Shown here: piece after piece, positions 35,463 through 43,186 of the stretch
Layout: each line of letters begins with the position of its first letter
Position numbering within the stretch: the first letter of the stretch is position 1
From: Candidatus Methanophagaceae archaeon
Lineage (GTDB): Archaea; Halobacteriota; Syntropharchaeia; Alkanophagales; Methanospirareceae
Reading direction: 5' to 3'
Length of the DNA stretch: 63,175 nt
Assembly (NCBI GenBank): GCA_003194435.1
Contig: PQXC01000013.1
Span: forward strand, 1 to 63,175
Made by a program: the position numbers and the translations under genes
Notes under the pieces: model-generated
Told to the model about the DNA's origin: nothing
Databases searched by the model: none
The model's input: the letters and a program-made list of their open reading frames with translations, nothing else

Positions 35463-36413
35463 ATGATGACCAGGATCTCCGCGATTGTTATGGTAGTTTT
35501 ATTAATAGTCTTAGTCCTGTTTATGTTAACGTGCGATGCGATGGCATACCGGGTAGATGGCGATTTAGGAGACTGGGGATTGAATCTCAGCGGTGACTGG
35601 AACCGGGTAGAGACATGGATGCCAGCCAGTGCGACAGCCGACTGGATAGTAGAAGACAATATTGACTGTGAATCGCATCCGAAAGCCAGACCGCGTGGCT
35701 ACTGCGGTATCCATATCAAAGGTTCAGGTACATCGTATTCCAATTATACAGAGCCGAAGATAACATGGTATGGAAAGACCTGGTATGGAGTGAAGAAGGC
35801 ATTTAAGAACGAACAGCCTTCGGGTCGCAGGCGGAATGATGCGAGAACGAGAGAGGTGAACGATATAGAAGCGATGTACTTCGACACCAACGAGACACAT
35901 GTGTTCTTCGCTTTTGTTACTTCTATCCCGCCGGATGACGATAAAATGGGTGACCTTGCAATAGACCTTGACAATGACAAAGATACAGGTAGCTATGGGG
36001 GTTATGAATATGGAATTGGATTACAGGGTATGTATCGAGGCATGGTATGCCGCAATCCCGAATGGTCTGGCACCATTGATTTCCCGTACAATATAATACC
36101 ATATCGCATGGTGAACGGTACGATTACGGGTAGAGCGGCTGTGAAGTATGTAAAACTGAATGTATCCGACTATGAATGCCCGAACTGGGCGATAGAGATA
36201 GGCGTGCCAAGAGAGGCTTTTGGCAATCCCTCCACTGAGCAGGTGAGCAACCTCCATATCACCCTCTCATGTGGGAACGATATAATAGAGATAGGAGAGG
36301 TGAGCTGGGATTATGAGATTCCGGAATTCAGTAATATCGCAGTGCCTCTGGTTGTATCTATTCTCCTGTACTACTATTATCATCGGCGTAAAGAGGAAAA
36401 GGAGCTGTGCTAA
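35463..36413 (+). CDS. PEF-CTERM surface protein 2
   Basis: Paralogue of the preceding gene. Start ATG 35463 is preferred (GGGAGGAGAAG just upstream), although the frame is open from GTG 35421. Signal helix AIVMVVLLIVLVLFMLTC, mature start YRVDGDLGDWGLN, central GDLAIDLDNDKDTGSYGGYEYGIG, and C-terminal PEFSNIAVPLVVSILLYYYY then HRRKEEKE. It differs from paralogue 1 by an extra 60-residue segment near the N-terminus with cysteines (CESHPKARPRGYCG). Overlaps the amidohydrolase start by a few bases. Confidence 0.84.
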   Translation: MMTRISAIVMVVLLIVLVLFMLTCDAMAYRVDGDLGDWGLNLSGDWNRVETWMPASATADWIVEDNIDCESHPKARPRGYCGIHIKGSGTSYSNYTEPKITWYGKTWYGVKKAFKNEQPSGRRRNDARTREVNDIEAMYFDTNETHVFFAFVTSIPPDDDKMGDLAIDLDNDKDTGSYGGYEYGIGLQGMYRGMVCRNPEWSGTIDFPYNIIPYRMVNGTITGRAAVKYVKLNVSDYECPNWAIEIGVPREAFGNPSTEQVSNLHITLSCGNDIIEIGEVSWDYEIPEFSNIAVPLVVSILLYYYYHRRKEEKELC

Positions 36414-36424
36414 CGACGGACGAA

Positions 36425-37549
36425 ATGAGCGAGCTGATCCTTTCTGGGAAGTTCGTCTATGGCAGAGCATTTGAGGATAGAGAGGGATACATAGTTATAA
36501 AGGATGGCACGATAAAAGAGATAGGTGCAGAAGGTGGTGTAGAAGGTGCGATTAAAGGTTTCATTATTCCTTCGCTCATCAATGCGCACACGCATATTGG
36601 CGATTCCGTAGCGAAGGAGCCGGATTTCATGCCACTGGAGGTGCTGGTAGGTCCTGGTGGGTTCAAAGAGCGAATACTGGCGGAGACACCCTATGAAGTG
36701 CTGCTGAATGCGATGAAAGACACGATAAGCGATATATTCGGGTGTGGGACACAGCTCTTTGGCGATTTCCGGGAAGGCGGTCTTATGGGTGTGAATGCAT
36801 TAAAAGCGGCATTTGAAGCGAGTGGTATAAAAACAAGGATGAAAATGAAGATATTTGGTAGACCAGGACCAGATGATGCTGATATTGACACTGACGCTAT
36901 ACTTGGTGCTGCGGATGGAATAGGAATGAGCAGTACCGCGGATTGTAGCTGGGATCTACTCAAAGACCTGGCAGATGCGGCACGTAGCCGTGGTAAGGTC
37001 TTTGCACTTCATGCTGGAGAACGAAACACCGCAGATATCGAGGATGCGATAGAGCTTGAGCCTGATTTCATTGTGCATTTGACAAAGGCATCACGGAAGC
37101 ACTTCCAGCGGATGTATGATAAGGACATTGGTGCGGTGGTTTGCCTTCGGTCTAATATGGTAACGGGAATGGGAGTGCCCCCGATACGCGAGATGCTCGA
37201 TTCTGGTTTGATTGTGGCTGTGGGCACAGATAATGTGATGCTCAATTCACCGGACATATTCCATGAGATGGAATTCATATCGAAGCTCCTCAGACTTGAT
37301 GAGCGTGAGATATTGAAGATGTGCACGTGGAATTCAGCCCGAATACTGAAAGAGGACAAGATAGGGCTGATAGAGGAGGGTATGAGAGCGAATCTGGTAG
37401 TAATAAGGGCAGATACCCCCAATATGAGGAGTGTAAGGAACTGGCTGAGAGGCGTGGTGCGAAGAGCGACACGCGCGGATATAGGTGCGATTTTATACGA
37501 AGGTGAACCTTTTAAACCTTTTTTACGTCCCCAGCTCCCAGGATTCTAA
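36425..37549 (+). CDS. Amidohydrolase superfamily metal-dependent hydrolase
   Basis: About 374 residues; frame is open from GTG 36407, ATG 36425 is a likely start. Metal-binding INAHTHIGDS (HxH), LHAGE, VHLTKASRKH and VGTDNVM with the aspartate fit the cytosine-deaminase/Atz-Trz (COG0402) group. Substrate cannot be named. Convergent overlap with ahcY makes a 5'-deoxyadenosine, methylthioadenosine or SAH deaminase tempting, but the sequence lacks the usual active-site stretches that I recall for DadD/MtaD. Confidence 0.82.
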   Translation: MSELILSGKFVYGRAFEDREGYIVIKDGTIKEIGAEGGVEGAIKGFIIPSLINAHTHIGDSVAKEPDFMPLEVLVGPGGFKERILAETPYEVLLNAMKDTISDIFGCGTQLFGDFREGGLMGVNALKAAFEASGIKTRMKMKIFGRPGPDDADIDTDAILGAADGIGMSSTADCSWDLLKDLADAARSRGKVFALHAGERNTADIEDAIELEPDFIVHLTKASRKHFQRMYDKDIGAVVCLRSNMVTGMGVPPIREMLDSGLIVAVGTDNVMLNSPDIFHEMEFISKLLRLDEREILKMCTWNSARILKEDKIGLIEEGMRANLVVIRADTPNMRSVRNWLRGVVRRATRADIGAILYEGEPFKPFLRPQLPGF

Positions 37550-38776
37550 ATATTTATGCTGCTCTGGTGTCAGTTCTTCTATCTCTATATCCATTGACTT
37601 CAATTTCAATTTCGCTACCTCCTCGTCTATCGCCGCAGGAACCGGATATACCTCTTTATCGAGCTGCTCGTGGTTCTCAATGATATAGCGCACACACAAA
37701 GCCTGATTTGAGAAGCTCATATCCATCACCTCTGGCGGATGCCCGTATGCAGCGGCGAGATTCACTATTCGCCCCTCTGAGAGCAGATATAGCTTCCTGC
37801 CATCTTCAAGCCGATATTCAACCACATTGTCTTTTATCGGGTGTTTCTCAACTGCTAACTGCTCCAGCTCCTTCACATTTATCTCGACATTGAAGTGCCC
37901 GGTATTGGCAAGGATAGCACCATCTTTCATTAGTTTGAAATGCTCGCCCCTGATGACCGAGATATCGCCGGTTGCTGTGATGAACAGGTCACCTATCTTA
38001 GCCGCTTCTCGCATCGGCATCACCCGGTAGCCATCCATAACGGCTTCCAGTGCTTTACGCGGATTCGTCTCCACCACTACCACCGAGGAACCAAGTCCTT
38101 TCGCCCTTAATGCCACGCCACGTCCACACCAGCCATAGCCAGCCACCACTACCACTCGCCCGGCAAGCAGTATATTTGTTGCATTCATTATTCCATGCAG
38201 GGTTGATTGCCCGGTGCCATACCTGTTATCAAACATCATCTTCGTCTCTGCATCGTTAACTGCGATAACAGGAAAGCCTAATTTCTTATCCCGCGCTCTC
38301 GCACGATGTCTTATCACACCTGTTGTAGTCTCTTCACACGCGCCCTTCACTGAGGATGCCATTCCCGCAGCATGAGCCGCTGTGATGCCATCACCACCAT
38401 CATCAAGTACCACTGTGGGTTCTATCTTAAGCGCTTCATTTATGCAGTTGTAATATTCTTCCTCAGTCTCACCCCGAAATGCATATACGTTTATACCACT
38501 GTCAGCCAATGCAGCTGCTATATCGTCCTGTGTAGAGAGGGGATTGGCAGCCGTTAACGCAATATCCGCACCACCGGCTCTCAAAGTCAGTATAAGATTC
38601 GCAGTCTCCACAGTGACATGAAGGCATGCCATTATCTTCACATTATCCAGTGGCTTCTCACGCTCGTATTGCTCCCTTATCATGTTAAGAACAGGCATTC
38701 GCCCTCTTATCCACTCTATTCGCCTCTTGCCTGCTTCTGCAAGCTTTATATCGCTAACTATATAATCCTGCGCCAT
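37523..38776 (-). CDS. ahcY: S-adenosylhomocysteine (or S-inosylhomocysteine) hydrolase
   Basis: 417 residues. Substrate-domain ACLHVTVETANLILTL and AANPLSTQDDIAAAL, catalytic region DDGGDGITAAHAA, NAD loop VAGYGWCGRGVALRAKGLG and the family end YGHPPEVMDMSFSNQA. It removes the SAM by-product SAH; methanogen enzymes prefer S-inosylhomocysteine. Its 3' end overlaps the amidohydrolase by 27 bases on the opposite strand. Confidence 0.95.
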   Translation of the reverse strand: MAQDYIVSDIKLAEAGKRRIEWIRGRMPVLNMIREQYEREKPLDNVKIMACLHVTVETANLILTLRAGGADIALTAANPLSTQDDIAAALADSGINVYAFRGETEEEYYNCINEALKIEPTVVLDDGGDGITAAHAAGMASSVKGACEETTTGVIRHRARARDKKLGFPVIAVNDAETKMMFDNRYGTGQSTLHGIMNATNILLAGRVVVVAGYGWCGRGVALRAKGLGSSVVVVETNPRKALEAVMDGYRVMPMREAAKIGDLFITATGDISVIRGEHFKLMKDGAILANTGHFNVEINVKELEQLAVEKHPIKDNVVEYRLEDGRKLYLLSEGRIVNLAAAYGHPPEVMDMSFSNQALCVRYIIENHEQLDKEVYPVPAAIDEEVAKLKLKSMDIEIEELTPEQHKYLESWELGT

Positions 38777-38890
38777 AGAAGGAAGGTTATGACGTCCACT
38801 ATAAAAAGGTTTTTATTTTGCTATGATTTACCGAGGAATGGAGAGTAAAAAGAAGAAAGAAGAAAAGGAAGAGGAAAGGAAAAGGGGGAG

Positions 38891-39262
38891 ATGATAGTAA
38901 AGGAGATAATAGAAGAGGAGGTTTTAACGCTTGCAGAGGCTAAAGAGATACTGGCAACTCTCACCGAGAGAATGAAGGAGGCAGAAGGAAGAGAGGGAGA
39001 AGAGGAGGAAGAGGTGAGATATGAGCAGAGAAAAGCCCTTGAACATGCATCAAAATTCGCTAAGCTTGGTGTGGAGGATTCTAAAGCGCTTATAAGTGAT
39101 CTTTTGAAGTTAAAGAAGATAAATAATACTATCGCTGTTCGGATTGCCGATTTGATGCCCCGGAGCAAGAATGAAGTGAGGGCGATCTATGCAAAGGAGC
39201 AATTTACGCTCTCCGAAGAAGACATAGATGAGATACTCGATTGCGTAGCGCGATATATATGA
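38891..39262 (+). CDS. rpoF: RNA polymerase subunit F (Rpb4)
   Basis: 123 residues. Helix-rich VLTLAEAKEILATL, then ALEHASKFAKLG, LIADLMPRSKNEVRAI, and FTLSEEDIDEILDCVARYI, typical for RpoF, with an acidic insertion (EGREGEEEEEV) that I do not remember as usual. Forms the stalk with RpoE. The L21e gene that often precedes it is absent. Confidence 0.94.
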   Translation: MIVKEIIEEEVLTLAEAKEILATLTERMKEAEGREGEEEEEVRYEQRKALEHASKFAKLGVEDSKALISDLLKLKKINNTIAVRIADLMPRSKNEVRAIYAKEQFTLSEEDIDEILDCVARYI

Positions 39263-39312
39263 TGGTGATGGTCAAGGCGCCGGGTTTATAGTGAAGTGGA
39301 GAGGGATACGGG

Positions 39313-39912
39313 ATGAGAGGGCATGAGAAGCGGGGGCGGGCGGGGAGATGGAGTATAGATAAGAAACGTGAGACTTATGCGCGTGTCCTCGATTATCTAC
39401 CCTATGGACATCCTGATGATACCCGCCCGGTATATCAGAAGAAGCCGCTTGTACAGGCGATAGGAGAGGAGAGATTTGTTCTGATGGAGTTATCACCAAA
39501 GAAGAATAAAATACCCGCAGTTCATGACAGGGTATATATAGGAGAAGGAGAGCGGGAAGTGATAGACCATGTGGTGAAGAAGCTGAAGTATGAAGACTTA
39601 ACGCAGACGGCGAAGGTGGAGCTGAGGTATGTGATTGAGGAGATAGTGAAGGATAATGAAGCACGATTCATAAGGGTATTCAATGATGCGAAGCCCATCA
39701 CCACACGATTACATACACTTGATTTGTTTCCGGGCATAGGTAAGAAATTGATGTGGGCGATACTGGAAGAGCGTAAGAAGGGAGAATTTGCAAGCTTTGA
39801 GGACCTCACAAATAGGGTTAAAGGGCTTTATCATCCTGAGAAGATAATAGCGAAGCGGATAGAGGATGAGATAATAAATGAGAATGTGAAATACAGGATA
39901 TTCACTGCGTGA
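39313..39912 (+). CDS. DUF655 nucleic-acid-binding protein
   Basis: 199 residues. N-terminal OB-like region (KRETYARVLDYLPYGHPDD), then LDLFPGIGKKLMWAILEERKKGEF, an HhH-like module. Conserved archaeal neighbour of rpoF; function not defined, RNA or tRNA related is assumed. In other archaea ksgA follows; here the tRNA-Leu gene lies on the opposite strand. Confidence 0.93.
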   Translation: MRGHEKRGRAGRWSIDKKRETYARVLDYLPYGHPDDTRPVYQKKPLVQAIGEERFVLMELSPKKNKIPAVHDRVYIGEGEREVIDHVVKKLKYEDLTQTAKVELRYVIEEIVKDNEARFIRVFNDAKPITTRLHTLDLFPGIGKKLMWAILEERKKGEFASFEDLTNRVKGLYHPEKIIAKRIEDEIINENVKYRIFTA

Positions 39913-39913
39913 A

Positions 39914-39997
39914 TGCGGGGGGTGGGATTTGAACCCACGTATCCCTGCGGAACAGGATCTTAAGTCCTGCGCCTTTGTCCAGCTCGGCTACCCCCGC
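39914..39997 (-). tRNA. tRNA-Leu (TAA)
   Basis: 84-base class II tRNA with long variable arm. Acceptor GCGGGGG with CCCCCGC, anticodon loop CTTAAGA with TAA, T arm GTGGGTTCAAATCCCAC, discriminator A. Antisense to the region following DUF655. Confidence 0.95.
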
Positions 39998-40081
39998 CAG
40001 CGAGTATGAGTATGAGCGTGAGTACGATATGGCGTATATTATATATACCTAAAGAAACTTTGGCTTAAAAGGGGCTAAGAA

Positions 40082-41215
40082 ATGATAGCGAGAAGCGAGA
40101 TAGAAGAAGTCCTGGCAGATTATGACCTTGATAATGTAATTGTTGGTGTGCTGGGGTCGCATTCGGCACTCGATGTCTGTGACGGAGCGAAGGAGGAGGG
40201 TTTCAAGACCCTTGTGGTTGCAGAGAAGGGCAGGGAAGAGGTATATACAAAATATTTCATACACAGGGAAGTGAATGGCTTGCGAAAGGGTGTGGTGGAT
40301 GAGAACCTGGTTGTAACCCGGTTTGCGGATATGATGAGCGATGCGATACAGGATGAACTCAGGTCCAGGAATACGTTATTCATACCTAACCGCTCATTTG
40401 TGGTGTATACGGGCATAGATAACGTTGAGGATAGGTTCAAAGTGCCACTGGTAGGTAGCCGGGATATGCTCAGGATAGAAGAGAGGGAGGAGGAGAAGAG
40501 TTATTACTGGCTATGCGAACAAGCGGGTATACCAACGCCGGAGGAGTATAAAGCTGAAGATATAGACACGCTGGTGATGGTGAAGCTGCCACATGCAAAG
40601 ATGCGACTCGAACGCGGGTTCTTTACAGCGAAAGACCGCGCTGAATACCGAGAGAAGTCGCAGCGATTGATAGAGAAGGGGATAATCACTGCCGATGACC
40701 TCGCGAATGCACGAATTGAGCGATATGTGATAGGACCGGTATTCAACTTTGATTTCTTTTATTCGCCAATAGACGAAGAATTAGAGCTTCTTGGCGTTGA
40801 TTGGCGCTTTGAATCGAATCTTGATGGTATGGCGCGGATACCGAGGACACAGGAGTTGCCGGAGAAGCTGAGCGATCCGTTAATGATTGTAGTTGGACAT
40901 GCATCTGCGACACTGAGGGAGAGTCTTCTCAACAGGGTGATGCCAATAGCGGAGAGGTTTGTGAAATTTGCGAAGGAGGAGTATTCGGCGGGTATAATAG
41001 GTCCTTTCTGCTTGCAGACGATTGTAGATGAGAATATGGATTTCTGGGTCTATGACATCGCTACCAGAATAGGTGGGGGGACGAATATACACATGTATGG
41101 TGGGCATCCATACGGCAATGCACTCTTCAGGACTAATATGAGCTCAGGCAGACGGCTCGCACTGGAGATAAGACGCGCTATTGCACTGGATAAGGTTGAT
41201 AAGATAGTTACATAA
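40082..41215 (+). CDS. purP: FAICAR synthetase PurP
   Basis: 377 residues, ATP-grasp ligase that formylates AICAR using formate, typical of methanogens and other archaea. N-terminal VGVLGSHSALDVCDGAKEEGF, middle FIPNRSFVVYTGIDN, and ATP-grasp C-terminus with GIIGPFCLQTIVDENMDF and RIGGGTNIHMYGG. Length and order as in the family. Confidence 0.95.
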   Translation: MIARSEIEEVLADYDLDNVIVGVLGSHSALDVCDGAKEEGFKTLVVAEKGREEVYTKYFIHREVNGLRKGVVDENLVVTRFADMMSDAIQDELRSRNTLFIPNRSFVVYTGIDNVEDRFKVPLVGSRDMLRIEEREEEKSYYWLCEQAGIPTPEEYKAEDIDTLVMVKLPHAKMRLERGFFTAKDRAEYREKSQRLIEKGIITADDLANARIERYVIGPVFNFDFFYSPIDEELELLGVDWRFESNLDGMARIPRTQELPEKLSDPLMIVVGHASATLRESLLNRVMPIAERFVKFAKEEYSAGIIGPFCLQTIVDENMDFWVYDIATRIGGGTNIHMYGGHPYGNALFRTNMSSGRRLALEIRRAIALDKVDKIVT

Positions 41216-41276
41216 ACGGGGTTCTGTTGGGAGAAAGAGGGAAAGAAAATGGATGGAAAATGGATGTGTGGTATAA

Positions 41277-41456
41277 GATAAGATAGTAAATGAAGATTGC
41301 AGCAAATGGCTTGAGCTTGATACTCACTCAGAAGAGGATATCCAGCTCACTTTTATTGACCCTCCTTTTATTCCCCCCACATTCCAGCATCGAAAGTATC
41401 TATTTGAACTGGTTAAGCTGCCGGGAAATATTGAGGCATGTAGACGGGTTTGTTCA
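41277..41456 (+). pseudogene. Possible fragment of a DNA methyltransferase
   Basis: An open stretch (frame beginning after the stop at 41274) reads NEDCSKWLELDTHS-, then EDIQLTFIDPPF, which resembles motif IV (DPPF/Y) and its flank in N6-adenine DNA methyltransferases, followed by IPPTFQHRKYLFELVKL. It lacks a start, any AdoMet motif and the rest of the protein, and runs on into the antisense of the RAMP gene. Only about 60 codons, so it may be a decayed remnant or coincidence. Confidence 0.35.
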
Positions 41457-42470
41457 TTCCACAATTATCTCGCCCTTACCCGAAGAAGCGCGATTACCTA
41501 TGCCATGACACCGTTCGAGCAATGCCAGTGCGGTATAAAACTCCGCTGGCGCCCCGCGCTCCACTCTATAAGTGAACGTAGAGCCTTTAGGTATCGCTAT
41601 CTCCGGTCGCCCACCAGCGAGTTCGAGATCGAGAAAACCAACAGGATATGGTCTGGTCGTAACGTAGTCTATGAGTTTTACTTCTGCGGAGAAGTTTTTA
41701 TAATCGTAATAGAAATTCTTCGCGGCATTCTTCACACTCCACAGGAAATTCTTGCCCCTGATTATGGTAAGATTCGTTCCCTTCTCGCGCACTATCGCTT
41801 CTGAAAGCAATCTGACCTTTATCACTTCTTTATCACGCAGTTCCGCAGCTCTATCCTCTATATCGTCCCTCGTTATCGGTTTATACGATAGATTCTCCAA
41901 CCGCAACCTGCCACTACCTTTCATTGACCGCTTCCCTATTGCAAGCCCGTTCTCCTCCACGAACTTCAATACCGCCATCAAGGCAGCAAGGTTCTCTTCC
42001 CCATCTCTTTTCAGCTTCACTATCACTTTGAACCGGAATTGCGCTCTCTTCGTTATTCCTTCATGGCGCCACATCATAGAAACCGTGCCTTTATGTCTAT
42101 CCAGTCTCGTTTTCGTAATCACGGATTTGAATGATGGATACCTGAGGACCTCTTTGCATTCCTGGCATTGATAGTTCACATATTTCTCTGGCGTAATTAC
42201 GGGGTACAGAATACCGCCATCACGGTAATGATATGGCAGTGCATCCTTGAAATACAGCACGGGCTCCGCATTCACTTCGTACGTCTTTATTATGGGTAAA
42301 CCCGCTGCGAGAAACAAATACCCGAATGCACCTCTGATAGTCTGTCCCGGCGGATAACCATAGCTTCTCATCGCATGGGCTCTTCTATCAAACTCGCCGG
42401 TGGATAATGTCACTTCGTTCTGGGTCACTAATTTACCCGTTACTTCCACCGCTATGTTCTCATTACTCAT
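41454..42470 (-). CDS. CRISPR-type RAMP protein, Cas5/Csx10-like
   Basis: 338 residues with two ferredoxin-like halves. The first has YPPGQTIRGAFGYLF, a RAMP helix with the usual G-x-x-x-R-G, and a glycine-rich loop SMKGSGRLRLENLSY at about 195. A CxxC pair (QCQECKEV) lies in the middle. The second half ends with IPKGSTFTYRV then CHGIGNRASSGKGEIIV, a glycine-rich loop of the Gx GxxxxxGxG type. This looks like the Cas5/Csx10 branch of type III effectors or an unusual Cas6. No catalytic residue is certain. Second gene of a two-gene unit facing away from the repeat array; spacing to the first is 30 bases. Confidence 0.72.
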   Translation of the reverse strand: MSNENIAVEVTGKLVTQNEVTLSTGEFDRRAHAMRSYGYPPGQTIRGAFGYLFLAAGLPIIKTYEVNAEPVLYFKDALPYHYRDGGILYPVITPEKYVNYQCQECKEVLRYPSFKSVITKTRLDRHKGTVSMMWRHEGITKRAQFRFKVIVKLKRDGEENLAALMAVLKFVEENGLAIGKRSMKGSGRLRLENLSYKPITRDDIEDRAAELRDKEVIKVRLLSEAIVREKGTNLTIIRGKNFLWSVKNAAKNFYYDYKNFSAEVKLIDYVTTRPYPVGFLDLELAGGRPEIAIPKGSTFTYRVERGAPAEFYTALALLERCHGIGNRASSGKGEIIVE

Positions 42471-42500
42471 CTGGACGGACTCACACGAGAAATACTATTT

Positions 42501-43148
42501 TTATTCCCTTCCCAGCAGCTCTTTCGCCTTTTCCCTCGCTTCCTTTACCAGAGTATCCCACGATCTCCTCTCCACACTTGCTATCTTCAACTCCACACGC
42601 CCTCTACCCCTTGTGAGCCAGCCACCGAGCCCGAACTCATTTATCCCTTCTATACCCGTATTTATCAGCTCGGTATCACGCTCCTTCGGATTGAGAACCA
42701 CGATATTACCTGTAAATACCGTGCCTTCCTGTATCTCTTCGGCGCCCAAAGCGTCGGATACATTCCCTTCCTCCCTGTTCAGTTTTATATGCGTCACTTT
42801 CTTGACCACTTTATCATAGTTCTCTACTGAGCGCATGTCGTCTATTATTGCTCGCCCCCTCCTACCTAAGGAGCCGTATAGGTCACAGAGCACACATTTT
42901 CCACAGCCCTTTGTCCCTTTGCCACCAGTATCACAAACATCCTCTCCACTTGCCCGGAGCGCAATTTCGGCATACCCCCTCAATGCGCCATAGATAGGTA
43001 CTGCGACTCTGCCGTCTGCGGTTATTCGGCATGGCAAATGCACACCCGCTCTCTCCTTTCTACGACGCTCTTCTTCCTTTATCTCACCACTTATAACCGT
43101 AGAGAGCGTTTTCATCTCCAATCCATATCTCATGTATTCGTTATCCAT
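42501..43148 (-). CDS. CRISPR-type RAMP protein, Cas7/Csm3-like
   Basis: 215 residues from ATG 43148 (GGAG close upstream; TATA-like CTTTTATAAG on the minus strand near 43189-43198). The frame extends to 43265 but that part is antisense to the first array repeat. Cas7-like features: PIYGALRGYAEIAL, a cysteine-rich knuckle CGKCVLCDLYGSLGRRGRAIIDD comparable to the C-x2-C-x-L-F-G of Csm3 and Cmr4, HIKLNREEGNVSDALG, and FGLGGWLTRGRGRVEL. It probably binds a guide RNA backbone. The catalytic Asp of Csm3 is not obvious in the RAGVHLP stretch. No cas10, cas1, cas2 or cas3 is nearby. Confidence 0.75.
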   Translation of the reverse strand: MDNEYMRYGLEMKTLSTVISGEIKEEERRRKERAGVHLPCRITADGRVAVPIYGALRGYAEIALRASGEDVCDTGGKGTKGCGKCVLCDLYGSLGRRGRAIIDDMRSVENYDKVVKKVTHIKLNREEGNVSDALGAEEIQEGTVFTGNIVVLNPKERDTELINTGIEGINEFGLGGWLTRGRGRVELKIASVERRSWDTLVKEAREKAKELLGRE

Positions 43149-43186
43149 TTCTCCATACCCGATATATCTCTTTATCTTATATTTCT

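Noticed and set aside
41290-41508. 72-codon frame starting at ATG 41290
   Set aside because: Frame with the FIDPPF motif differs and looks more like a gene; this one is only a shadow with a hydrophobic start.
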